This document shows positions 38,998-47,053 of a stretch of 50,411 bases of DNA, piece by piece; within the stretch, counting starts at the first letter, position 1, and each line of letters begins with the position of its first letter. Origin of the DNA: Streptomyces cavernae (lineage in GTDB: Bacteria > Actinomycetota > Actinomycetes > Streptomycetales > Streptomycetaceae); the NCBI RefSeq assembly GCF_004023625.1, contig NZ_RPDJ01000052.1, positions 1 through 50,411 of the forward strand. Reading direction: 5' to 3'. A program made the translations under genes and the position numbers. A model generated the notes under the pieces. That model had not been told where the DNA came from. It saw nothing but the letters and a program-made list of their open reading frames with translations, and did no database searches.

Positions 38998-39953
38998 CCA
39001 CACGGACGCGAGGGGCGCGGCGACTGGGCACCCTCCCGCTGGTCCCGCTGGCCCTCGCCCTTGCCGGCGCGGGCACCGGTTGTACGAGCAGCGACGACCG
39101 GCCCCGGGTGGTCGTGACGACCAACATCCTGGGCGACATCACCCAGGAGATCGTCGGCGACGAGGCCGACGTCACCGTGCTGATGAAGCCGAACGCCGAC
39201 CCGCACTCCTTCGGCCTGTCGGCCTTGCAGGCCGCCGAGTTGGAGCGCGCGGACCTGGTGGTCTTCAACGGGCTGGGTCTGGAGGAGAACGTGCTGCGGC
39301 ACGTGGACGCCGCTCGCGAGGCGGGGGTGGCCACCTTCGAGGCCGGCAAGGCGGTCGACCCGCTCACCTTCCAGGCGCATGGCGACGCCGGCCCCGAGGA
39401 GGAGGCCGGGCAGCCCGATCCGCACTTCTGGACCGATCCCGACCGCGTCCGCAAGGCCGCCGGCCTGATCGCCGACCAGGTCGTCGAGCACGTGGACGGC
39501 GTTGACGAGAAGACGATCCACGCCAACGCCGACCGCTACGACGCACAACTCGCCGACCTGACCGCCTCGATGGAGAAGTCCTTCGACCGCATACCCGAGA
39601 AGCGGCGCGCGTTGGTGACCAACCACCACGTCTTCGGATACCTCGCCGAACGCTTCGGCTTCCGGGTGATCGGCGCGGTGATCCCTAGCGGCACGACGCT
39701 GGCCTCTCCCAGCTCCTCAGACCTGCGCTCGCTCTCCGAGGCGATGCGGAAGGCAGGCGTCCAGACCGTGTTCGCGGACTCCTCCCAGCCCACGCGCCTG
39801 GCCGAGGTCCTGCGTACCGAACTGGGCGGCCAGGTGCGCGTCGTCGAGCTCTACTCCGAGTCCCTGACAGTGAAGGGCAAGGGCGCCGGCACCTACCTGC
39901 AGATGATGCGTGCCAACACCACCGCCATGACCGACGGCCTGAACGGCGCCTGA
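38994..39953 (+). CDS. aztC: Zinc ABC transporter substrate-binding lipoprotein AztC-like
   Basis: About 319 residues from the ATG at 38994. The signal ends in the lipobox TGC (GAGTGC-like AGTGCTSS region). The cluster A-I fold is clear: VVVTTNILGDITQEIVGDEA, DVTVLMKPNADPHSFGLSAL (first zinc His), an acidic His loop around FQAHGDAGPEEEAGQPDPHF, the next His in LVTNHHVFGYLAERFGFRVI, and the last acidic ligand in VFADSSQPTRLAEVL. This is the class that captures Zn2+ for AztB/AztA. It is flanked on both sides by AztD-like genes. Confidence 0.9.
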   Translation: MTTRTRGARRLGTLPLVPLALALAGAGTGCTSSDDRPRVVVTTNILGDITQEIVGDEADVTVLMKPNADPHSFGLSALQAAELERADLVVFNGLGLEENVLRHVDAAREAGVATFEAGKAVDPLTFQAHGDAGPEEEAGQPDPHFWTDPDRVRKAAGLIADQVVEHVDGVDEKTIHANADRYDAQLADLTASMEKSFDRIPEKRRALVTNHHVFGYLAERFGFRVIGAVIPSGTTLASPSSSDLRSLSEAMRKAGVQTVFADSSQPTRLAEVLRTELGGQVRVVELYSESLTVKGKGAGTYLQMMRANTTAMTDGLNGA

Positions 39954-40046
39954 ACCAGCGCCCCTGACCTGCACACCGGCCGACCACGGCCATCCCACAC
40001 TCACCACCCCACGCCGCGCTCACGCGGCACAGAAAGGAACACACCG

Positions 40047-41246
40047 GTGAACAAGCCGATACGCAACCGAGCCTTCACGGGCACGGCCCTCGCCCTGGCG
40101 GCTTCCGCGGTCCTGACCGCCTGCGGAGGAGAGGACACCCCCTCGTCCGACACGCAGGCCAAGGCGGCGCCGAGCACGAAGGCCGTTGCGGTCAAGGACC
40201 CGGTGGTCGCCACCTTCGACGGCGGACTGTACGTCCTGGACGGCGAAAGCCTGAAGCTGGCCAACACCATCGAACTGCCGGGCTTCAACCGCCTCAACCC
40301 CGCCGGCGACGACTCCCACGTCATGGTCTCCACCGACGCCGGCTTCCGCGTCCTGAACGCCGCCGAGCAGACCCTCACCAGCGTCGAGTACGAGGGCGCC
40401 AAGCCCGGCCACGTCGTCCAGCACGCCGGCAAGACGGTCCTGTTCACCGACGGCACCGGCGAGGTCAACGTCTTCGACCCCGCCGACCTCAAGGGCGGCA
40501 AGAAGCCGGAAGGCCGCACCTACACCTCCGCCGAACCGCACCACGGCGTCGCCATCGAACTGACCAACGGTGAACTCCTCACCACTCTCGGGACCGAGGA
40601 GAAGCGCACCGGCGCCCTCGTCCTGGACAAGAACAACAAGGAGATCAAGCGCAACGAGAACTGCCCCGGCGTCCACGGCGAGGCCGCCGCCAAGGACGAG
40701 GCCATCGGCATCGGCTGCGAGGACGGCCTCCTGATCTACAAGGACGGCAAGTTCACCAAGGTCGACGCCCCCGACGACTACGGCCGCATCGGCAACCAGC
40801 GCGGCAGCGACACCTCGCCCATCCTCCTGGGCGACTACAAGACCGACCCGGAGGCCGAACTGGAGCGGCCCACCCACATCTCCCTCATCAACACCGAGAC
40901 CGCGAAACTACGCCTGGTCGACCTGGGCACCAGCTACTCCTTCCGCTCACTCGGCCGCGGACCCCACGGCGAGGCCCTCGTCCTCGGCACCAACGGTGCC
41001 CTCCACGTCATCGACCCGGAAACGGGCAAGGTCGACAAGAAGATCCCCGTCGTCGGCGAGTGGCAGGAGCCCCTGGACTGGCAGCAGCCCCGGCCCACCC
41101 TCTTCGTCCGCGACAACACCGCGTACGTCTCCGAGCCGGGCAAGCGCCAACTGCACGCCATCGACATCGAATCGGGCAAGAAGGTCACCTCTGTGACCCT
41201 GCCCAAGAGCACGAACGAACTGTCCGGCACCGTCAACGGCCACTGA
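40047..41246 (+). CDS. aztD: AztD-like zinc metallochaperone (second copy), lipoprotein
   Basis: A 399-residue protein from a GTG with AGAAAGGA upstream; the lipobox is LTAC. The beta-propeller follows the AztD plan: VVATFDGGLYVLDGESLKLA, VMVSTDAGFRVLNAAEQTLT and the His motif TSAEPHHGVAIELTNGELLT, then NENCPGVHGEAAAKDEAIGI with GCEDGLL, and PTHISLINTETAKLRLVDLG. It resembles the canonical AztD more closely than the 37768 copy. It is separated from aztC by about 90 bases and followed by a strong terminator, so it ends the operon. It presumably stores and delivers zinc to AztC on the cell surface. Confidence 0.85.
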   Translation: MNKPIRNRAFTGTALALAASAVLTACGGEDTPSSDTQAKAAPSTKAVAVKDPVVATFDGGLYVLDGESLKLANTIELPGFNRLNPAGDDSHVMVSTDAGFRVLNAAEQTLTSVEYEGAKPGHVVQHAGKTVLFTDGTGEVNVFDPADLKGGKKPEGRTYTSAEPHHGVAIELTNGELLTTLGTEEKRTGALVLDKNNKEIKRNENCPGVHGEAAAKDEAIGIGCEDGLLIYKDGKFTKVDAPDDYGRIGNQRGSDTSPILLGDYKTDPEAELERPTHISLINTETAKLRLVDLGTSYSFRSLGRGPHGEALVLGTNGALHVIDPETGKVDKKIPVVGEWQEPLDWQQPRPTLFVRDNTAYVSEPGKRQLHAIDIESGKKVTSVTLPKSTNELSGTVNGH

Positions 41247-41272
41247 TCCTCCGACTCGGCGAAGCCGCTCCG

Positions 41273-41305
41273 ACCCGGGGCCGACGGCCTACGACGGCCC
41301 CGGGT
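41273..41305 (+). terminator. Terminator of the zinc operon
   Basis: ACCCGGGGCCG (41273-41283) pairs perfectly with CGGCCCCGGGT (41295-41305) across an 11-base loop, 26 bases after the last stop codon. No T-run follows. Confidence 0.75.
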
Positions 41306-41345
41306 GGCAGAGAGCCACGGTCTCGACGGTGGGGGTCCTCTCCTC

Positions 41346-41480
41346 ATGCGCGGCCACGGCAAAATGGGCCTGTTCGCGGCCCGCGCCGCCGGTCGCACGT
41401 GGGACTCCGCCTTGCAGATCGGCATGGTGGACGCGTTGCTCGGGCTGGCGGTCGTCGTGGCCAACGCCGTCATCAAATAG
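41346..41480 (+). pseudogene. C-terminal remnant of a small membrane protein (relative of 45403-45930)
   Basis: The plus strand reads RAAGRTWDSALQIGMVDALL followed by GLAVVVANAVIK-stop. It lines up with the end of the protein at 45403 (RAAGSTWGRALRIGCADAIL, GVAVALVSTLLK). Only about the last 45 codons remain. The same order, this family followed by the 47054-type start, is seen in the intact region to the right. Confidence 0.65.
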
Positions 41481-41499
41481 AGGAAGTGTGCCGGCCGGG

Positions 41500-41750
41500 C
41501 CCGCCGGCCTGTCGGCGCGGCGCGGTTCCGCCGGTCGGCGGGGCAGTCCCGGCCGGTCGGCGGGGGTCGCCGAAGCCTGTCGGATGGTCCGCTTCCTGAC
41601 GGCATCGAAGGATCCTGCGTATGACACAGATAAAGCCGCCGCAGGAGGAATCGGCTGCGCAGGAGCACTCACCTCCACCGCCGCAGGCCTCGTCCGAGTC
41701 CGGCGGGCAGGTCTCGGGCGGCCCTTCAACGGCATCACCCGCAAAGGCGT
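41500..41750 (+). pseudogene. N-terminal remnant of a DUF418-like gene (relative of 47054)
   Basis: Both the upstream DNA (repeated CCGGTCGGCGGGG blocks, then GAAGCCTG and CGGATGG) and the start (41621: MTQIKPPQEESAAQEHSPPP, PQASSESGGQVSGGPS) match 46960-47165 in front of and inside the intact gene. After about 41745 the similarity ends and no membrane part follows. The fragment keeps the regulatory region and the disordered N-terminus only. Confidence 0.7.
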
Positions 41751-42262
41751 GTCGGAGGCGACGAGGACAGGGGCCACACCTGCCGCTGTCACCCCGAGCG
41801 TGGTGGCGACAAGCGTGATCAAGGGTAGAACTCAACACTCTCTCATGGAGTTTCCTCCCTTTCGCGAGTGATTGCTGAATCAGCGGGGCTGTGACGACGC
41901 CCCTCTCGGCTTCCAGCTCTCCGCACACGAGGGCGCCGTGAGGCCGTTGCCCCTCAGGGATCCGCCCTCCCAGCAGGCGGGCGGGATGGCTCCGGCGTGC
42001 AGTGGCCGGGCCCGTTGATCGTGGTTATGGCCGGAGCACTGGGGGAGTAGCGCGGAGTCCGGGTGATGGGTCATGGCCCTCAGACTGGAGGCCGAGCCGA
42101 TCACGGCCCATCCGGCAGATGGCTGCCGTGGCCCTGCCGAGTGGTGGGTGCTACCCCGCCGTGTGGCTGGAGCTGCAGCTCAGCGGGCCGCCGGGACCGA
42201 TCGGGGCTTTAGGGTCGAGTCGGCATGGGCCGGACGGTATGAACGAAGGGTAGGGGGAGCGC
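41751..42262. other. Gap upstream of the NarL-type pair
   Basis: No gene recognised. Between about 42000 and 42260 the DNA should contain the promoter for the response-regulator/kinase pair; GGGGGAG just before the GTG at 42263 is its ribosome-binding site. Confidence 0.4.
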
Positions 42263-42934
42263 GTGATCCGGGTAATGGTGGTCGACGACGAGGCTCTGGT
42301 CCGCTCGGGCTTCCAGCTGATTCTGGGCGCGTCCGAGGACATCGAGGTCGTCGCGACCGCGAGTGGCGGCGAGGCGGTCGAGACGGTCCGCCGGGAGCGG
42401 CCCGACGTGGTGCTGCTGGACATCCGGATGCCGGACGTCGACGGGCTCACCGTGCTCCGGGAACTGCGCACGATGCCGGACCCGCCGGTGGTGGCGATGC
42501 TGACGACGTTCGACGCCGACGAGTACATCCTCACCGCCCTGCACTCCGGCGCGGCCGGGTTCCTCCTCAAGGACACCGAGCCCGAGCAGCTCGCCCACCT
42601 GGTGCGCACCCTGGCCGCGGGCGGTGTGGTGCTGTCCCCCAAGGCGTCGCGGACGCTGCTGCACAGCCACCCCGGCACCGGGAGGGCCGTCGACGAGGAG
42701 GCCGCGCGGGTCCGGCTGCTCACCGCGCGGGAGCGCGACGTCCTCGTCCTGGTGGCGGAGGGGCTGTCGAACGCCGACATCGGGGCGCGTATCCACCTGG
42801 GGGCGGGCACGGTGAAGGACCACGTCAGCGCCATCCTGACGAAGCTTCGCGTGGCGAGCCGGGTGCAGGCGGCGCTGCTGGCGCAGCGGGCCGGGCTACT
42901 CGACGAGCGCCTGCGGTCGGAGGTCGGCGGATGA
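42263..42934 (+). CDS. NarL/LuxR-family response regulator
   Basis: A 223-residue regulator from a GTG with a strong GGGGGAG upstream. The receiver has D8-D9, phospho-acceptor Asp53 in VVLLDIRMPDVDG, the Thr/Ser in AMLTTFDADEY and Lys in GFLLKDTEPEQL. The C-terminal LuxR helix-turn-helix is LTARERDVLVLVAEGLSNAD, ARIHLGAGTVKDHVSAILTK. It overlaps the kinase by four bases and forms a standard two-component pair. No transport gene adjoins, so the target is unknown; actinobacterial relatives often control drug- or cell-wall-stress genes. Confidence 0.93.
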   Translation: MIRVMVVDDEALVRSGFQLILGASEDIEVVATASGGEAVETVRRERPDVVLLDIRMPDVDGLTVLRELRTMPDPPVVAMLTTFDADEYILTALHSGAAGFLLKDTEPEQLAHLVRTLAAGGVVLSPKASRTLLHSHPGTGRAVDEEAARVRLLTARERDVLVLVAEGLSNADIGARIHLGAGTVKDHVSAILTKLRVASRVQAALLAQRAGLLDERLRSEVGG

Positions 42935-44040
42935 GCCGTGCACGCGCCCTGTGGCAGCGGGTTCCCGCGCCGGTCATCGACCTCGCCCTGGTGGCCGCGG
43001 CGGCCGTGGACGTGCGGCTGAACAACTGGGAGCCCACGCGACTGGAGCTCGCGCTGGCGGCTGTCGGGTGCACCGCGCTGGCCTTCCGGCGCCGGTTCCC
43101 GCTCGTCGTGTTCCTGCTCACCCTGCCCGTCGCGCTGATGCAGGATGTCGCCGTCGCTGTGCTCGCGGCGCTGTTCACCCTGGCCGAACGCTCCCGCAAC
43201 CGCCGTCTCCTCGCCGTGTGCGTCGCCCTGGCCGCCGTCGCGAGCAGCACTCCGTGGCCCCTGGCCGAGGTCGACCGGACCATGACATTGGTCTTCTTCG
43301 CGTACGGCCTGGCTACGGCCGCGGCACCGGTCCTCTTCGGCCAGCTACTCCAGGCACAGCGGGACCTGGCGCGGCGGTTGGCCGAGATCGAGGAGGCAAG
43401 GGAACACGAGCGGACCCTGCACGCCCAGGCCGTCCTCGCTCGCGAACGCGCCCAACTGGCCCGGGAGATGCACGACGTGGTCTCCCATCAGGTCAGCCTG
43501 ATCGCCGTACGGGCCGGGGCGTTGCAGGTCGCCGCCCGGGACGTGGACGCCAAGGAGGCCGCTCGCACGATCCGTTCGCTGAGCGTCACCACGCTCGACG
43601 AACTGCGCACCATGGTCACCCTGCTGCGGGCCTCCGGCGGCGACGCCACCGAGCTGACGCCTCAGCCCACGCTTGCCGACGTGCGTAAACTTGTTGAATC
43701 GAGCGGCACTCACGTACAGCTGACGGGGGAACTGCCGCCCACTGTGAGCACACCCACCCAACGTGCCCTCTACCGTACGGTTCAGGAAGCGCTGACCAAC
43801 GTCCGCAAACACGCACCTGGCGCCACGGCCAGCGTCGAATTGTGGCAGGACGGCGAGGGCATCGGAGTGACCGTCACCAACACCCCATCCACGCGTTCTT
43901 CCCTGTCCCTCCCCGGCTCCCAGCAAGGCCTCGTCGGGCTGCGGGAACGTGCCGACATCCTGCACGGCACCCTGGATGCGGGCCCGACCACGGAGGGCGG
44001 CTACCGGGTGCGGCTGCGGATCCCGCTCAGCGCGGACTGA
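42931..44040 (+). CDS. Sensor histidine kinase (HisKA_3 type)
   Basis: A 369-residue kinase. Residues about 13-140 hold four to five hydrophobic helices with almost no extracytoplasmic loops (VIDLALVAAAAVDV, LVVFLLTLPVALMQDVAVAV, MTLVFFAYGLATAAAPVLFG), as in intramembrane-sensing kinases. A coiled-coil helix (QAQRDLARRLAEIEEAREHE) leads to His181 in AREMHDVVSHQVSLIAVRAG. The ATPase domain has the N-box TVQEALTNVRKHAPG and G-box GLVGLRERADILHG. The pair with the regulator at 42263 is coupled by an ATGA overlap. Confidence 0.93.
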   Translation: MSRARALWQRVPAPVIDLALVAAAAVDVRLNNWEPTRLELALAAVGCTALAFRRRFPLVVFLLTLPVALMQDVAVAVLAALFTLAERSRNRRLLAVCVALAAVASSTPWPLAEVDRTMTLVFFAYGLATAAAPVLFGQLLQAQRDLARRLAEIEEAREHERTLHAQAVLARERAQLAREMHDVVSHQVSLIAVRAGALQVAARDVDAKEAARTIRSLSVTTLDELRTMVTLLRASGGDATELTPQPTLADVRKLVESSGTHVQLTGELPPTVSTPTQRALYRTVQEALTNVRKHAPGATASVELWQDGEGIGVTVTNTPSTRSSLSLPGSQQGLVGLRERADILHGTLDAGPTTEGGYRVRLRIPLSAD

Positions 44041-44106
44041 GCTGTTACTCAGGGCCTGTCCGGCGGATCATTACCTACGGCAGGTGAACCCTGGGCAGGG
44101 TGCGCC

Positions 44107-44142
44107 GGAAGCGGAAGCGGAAGCGGAAGCGGAAGCGGAAGG
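44107..44142 (+). repeat. GGAAGC hexamer tandem repeat
   Basis: Five perfect GGAAGC units (44107-44136) followed by GGAAGG. It lies between the kinase stop and the DUF6624 pseudogene. Read in any frame it encodes a two-residue repeat (KR, EA or SG), but no gene here depends on it. Confidence 0.85.
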
Positions 44143-44152
44143 CGCGGAGGCG

Positions 44153-44660
44153 TCAGGCCACTGCGAACTCGGCGACGTACTCGTCGAAGGGCTCGATGCC
44201 GACTTCTGCACGGAGTTCGTCCATGCGCTCGGGCTCTTCGCAGGGCCAGGGAACCGGTGCCCCGTCCTTCACGCCGGCGATCCGAGTGCCGTAGATCTGC
44301 TTGCGGCCCTCATTGTCCAGCGTGCGGTCGCGCAAGAAGGCCAGCTCGCGTGGGCTGGCCGAGCCTGCCGACACCGCCTGCCGCATCAGCTTCAGGGCGC
44401 GTCGTTGAATTTCGAGCTGCCGGTCAGCGTGCTGGGCGACCAGCCACGCTGCGCGCGCGGCCTCCTCGCCGACCAGTTCCTCCGTCGGCCAGCCATACTC
44501 GTCCATGATCTCGCCGAGCCGGTCACCGTGCTGTGCGGTAAGCCGCCGCCAGGCCAGCTGCTCGGCAGGTGTCGTCGCTGTTCGCGCGGACGTCGGACCG
44601 GTGATCCGCCGCGGCCATGTCCGTTAGCTCCACGGCCAGCGCGGCAACGTCGTGCGCCAC
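44153..44660 (-). pseudogene. DUF6624-family gene, frameshifted
   Basis: On the minus strand a GTG at 44660 with good purine-rich sequence before it starts AHDVAALAVELTDMAAADHR. A stop follows, but in another frame the family sequence continues (PAEQLAWRRLTAQHGDRLGE, IMDEYGWPTEELVGEEAARA, AWLVAQHADRQLEIQRRALK) down to the stop at 44153 (YGTRIAGVKDGAPVPWPCEE). The D-E-x-G-W-P ... A-W-L-V-x-Q-H-A-D signature defines DUF6624, of unknown function. One or two frame changes around 44600 break it; a shortened 117-residue product from the ATG at 44506 remains possible. Confidence 0.7.
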
Positions 44661-44819
44661 CCTCAACTCCCAAATGAGATCAGTGTGTTGTGTCCGTTGC
44701 CGGCAAGCCTAAAGGTGTATCCCCGCACGAATGGATCTACCCCGGAAGCCAGAGGCGGATCGCTGCGACGGTCATGGTGCCCTGGAAGACGTAGGCGCGC
44801 TTGAGGAACCTCGTGGCCA

Positions 44820-45170
44820 CGGCGCGAGAGTCACCGCCGAGATGGTTCGGGCGGGTGCGAGGGTGCCCGCCGCCCAGACGGCCAGCGCACTTGTGCTTTT
44901 CCACCTCCGCATCCAGCCTCTCCAAGATCGCCCTGTCGCGCGCTCGACCAAGGGCCCATCCGATGACCTCGTCCGCGCTGAGGTGGAGCTTGATGTTGAG
45001 GTGCTGGGAGACCGCGGCAGCACCTCCCACCCTTCCTCGGGCGGCAACCGGTGCACTGCAATCAGGACGCGCAGAGCCTGATCGACCGTGGCATGTGAAT
45101 GCACCGGTTGCTGTTGCTGGGCGTTCTCTTCCTGCAGCAGCATGACTTTCTCCTCGACTGCCCGATCGCG
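44820..45170 (-). pseudogene. ANTAR-domain protein gene, frameshifted
   Basis: The minus strand gives DRAVEEKVMLLQEENAQQQQ, VHSHATVDQALRVLIAVHRL and PPEEGWEVL, then after a one-base change near 45030 VSQHLNIKLHLSADEVIGWA. This is the coiled coil plus ANTAR RNA-binding domain (A-x-I-D-Q-A-x-G-V-x-M/I ... A-W-x-x-L-R-x-x-S-Q-x-x-N-x-K-L-R-x-V-A). ANTAR proteins prevent transcription termination by binding paired RNA hairpins. The frame change lies within the domain, so it is broken unless this is a sequencing error. The 3' part below 44890 has no recognisable family. Confidence 0.65.
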
Positions 45171-45402
45171 AGGGCGGCGGTGGGAAGACGAAGTCGGCTC
45201 ACGAGGCCATGGTCCGCGGCCGGCAAACGGGCGCTGGCGCCCTGACCTGCGCTCCGCCGAGCATGCACGCTCGTCCCGCTCCCCGCCCTGACCGTCTCTG
45301 GTGCTGCGGCCGGACAGTCAACGTCCCGGCACCAGGCTGACAGCTCTGGTTTCCGCCTCGCCCACGGTGGACGACGAGAGCTACACGTGACAAGTCGCCG
45401 CG

Positions 45403-45930
45403 TCACTTCAGCAGCGTGCTGACCAAGGCGACGGCCACTCCAAGGATCGCGTCGGCACAGCCGATCCTGAGAGCTCGTCCCCATGTGCTGCCCGCGGCCC
45501 GGGAAGCCAGCACGCCCCAGCCCAGCAGCAGGACGGTGTTGATGCCGAAGGCGACGTACTCGATGCCTGCCGAGCGCCACCAGCCAAGGCCCGCCCCCCA
45601 CAGCAGCAGTGCGGTGGGCAGCGCCGCCACCACCAGCGGCCATTCGGCGAGGACGGCACGCACCACACCCCGCACGCCGGGACGTCCGTGCGCGTCGCGG
45701 TGGGCAATCTGGTGGGCGTAACCATGGGCCAGGGCCGAGGCGAGGGCGGTGAACAGGACCCACAGGGCGTCGTCCATGCGTGCCGCTCGAGTCGTCTCGC
45801 CGAACTGGGTGAGCGCGGCGACGGCCGAACTCGACACCAGCAGCCCGTACACGCCGCCGAACAGCGCGGTCGGCTGCGCCAGCCAGCTCCATACTGCACG
45901 TCTGTGACCGATGGCGGACTCGGTGTACAT
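45403..45930 (-). CDS. Small integral membrane protein, unknown family
   Basis: A 175-residue protein with five to six hydrophobic segments (ALFGGVYGLLVSSSAVAALT, ALWVLFTALASALAHGYAHQ, LVVAALPTALLLWGAGLGWW, IEYVAFGINTVLLLGWGVLA, ADAILGVAVALVSTLLK). A His-rich loop HGYAHQIAHRDAHGRPGVRG lies in the middle and could bind a metal. I do not recognise the family. A C-terminal remnant of a close relative lies at 41346-41480. It is transcribed away from the DUF418-like gene. The start ATG at 45930 has GAAAGGCCCCCC before it. Confidence 0.65.
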   Translation of the reverse strand: MYTESAIGHRRAVWSWLAQPTALFGGVYGLLVSSSAVAALTQFGETTRAARMDDALWVLFTALASALAHGYAHQIAHRDAHGRPGVRGVVRAVLAEWPLVVAALPTALLLWGAGLGWWRSAGIEYVAFGINTVLLLGWGVLASRAAGSTWGRALRIGCADAILGVAVALVSTLLK

Positions 45931-46043
45931 GGGGGGCCTTTCGCGGTCTTGGTCTGCGTGGGTGTGGGTGTGGGTGGTTGTCCGGTCGGGGTGGGGCTCG
46001 GCCGACCGGACGACCTGGCGTGTGGTGGGTCATCGGGCGAGGG

Positions 46044-46520
46044 TCAGGAGCTGGTGGCCGCCAGTTGTGCGTACAGCGGGTCCTCGGTCACCAGTTCCTC
46101 GTGGGTGCCGAGGGCTCGGACCCGGCCGGCGTCCATGACGACGATGCGGTCGGCGCCGGTCACCGTGGACAGGCGGTGGGCCACCACCAGCACGGTGGTT
46201 TCGTGGGCCACCTCCGTGATGACGTCCCGCAGCGCGAGCCCGTTGACGGCGTCGAGCTGTGAGGACGCCTCGTCGAGGAGCAGCAGTCGGGGCTTGCGCA
46301 GCAGGGCTCGGGCGATGGCGATGCGCTGCCGTTCGCCGCCCGACAGTTTCGAACCGCGGTGTCCGACCGGGTGTCGAGGCCGTGGGGCAGTCGGTCGACG
46401 AGGGTGTCGAGCTTCGTGCGGGCCAGGACGTCGTGGATGTCGTCGTCGCTCGCGCCGGGCGCCGCGAAGACGAGCTTCTCCCGCAGGGGGCCGGCCAAGA
46501 CGGGCGCGGTGGGACGTCTC
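46044..46520 (-). pseudogene. ABC exporter nucleotide-binding-domain remnant, frameshifted
   Basis: The minus strand from about 46515 reads AGPLREKLVFAAPGASDDDI, HDVLARTKLDTLVDRLPHGL and DTR. After a one-base change near 46370 it continues GSKLSGGERQRIAIARALLR, LLLLDEASSQLDAVNGLALR, VLVVAHRLSTVTGADRIVVM to the stop at 46044. This is the second half of an MsbA/LmrA-type exporter NBD: signature, Walker B and H-loop are present, but Walker A and the whole transmembrane domain are missing. It cannot function. Confidence 0.8.
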
Positions 46521-46626
46521 ATCCGTCGTCGGGCCGGATGCGGTGTTCACAACATTGCTTTCTTCTGCGGTCCGTCCGGCACCGCAACTAGGGTGCCGGG
46601 CGGACCGGGCGTGATCGTGTGCCGGC

Positions 46627-46839
46627 TCAGCGGACGAGTCCGGTGCTCGAGGAGAGGGCGCGCACCAACGCTTCGCAGACCTCAGGACGGACGACGACCA
46701 GGACGAGGGCGCCCGCAGCCAGCACCAGGCCGAAAAACTCCAGGAAGTCGCCCCTGCGAGGGACCACGTCACGCCCCGGTTCGTCGGCTGGTGAGGCGAG
46801 GGAGGTGTCGGGCTCCTTGTGCCCCGCACGGTGTGTCAT
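46627..46839 (-). CDS. Small single-helix membrane protein, unknown
   Basis: A 70-residue frame from the ATG at 46839: a polar start (MTHRAGHKEPDTSLASPADE) and one hydrophobic helix (FLEFFGLVLAAGALVLVVVR). GGAGG precedes the ATG but with only one base between, which is too close for normal initiation, so the true start is uncertain. No family is recognised. It lies between the ABC remnant and the DUF418-like gene. Confidence 0.35.
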   Translation of the reverse strand: MTHRAGHKEPDTSLASPADEPGRDVVPRRGDFLEFFGLVLAAGALVLVVVRPEVCEALVRALSSSTGLVR

Positions 46840-47053
46840 GCCTCCACCCTGGAAGCCCGGCCGCCCCGCGCCCATCCGGCAACCGTCGGGTCCACCCCCG
46901 CCGAGTGGCTGGACAAGACCACCGCCCTGTCGCACCGGACCGGGTCGGGGACGAGGTTCCGCCGGTCGGCAGGGCGGCACCCGCCGATCGGCGGGGCCGT
47001 TACCGAAGCCTGCCGGATGGCCCGCCCCCTGAGCTCCGCGCGAGGTTTGCCGT

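Noticed and set aside
42073..44040. A 655-codon ORF ending with the kinase
   Set aside because: Its first half is a shadow of the response regulator. The kinase begins at the ATG at 42931, overlapping the regulator stop.
44107..44142. The GGAAGC array as a CRISPR or regulatory iteron array
   Set aside because: Units are six bases with no spacers; it is a simple microsatellite.
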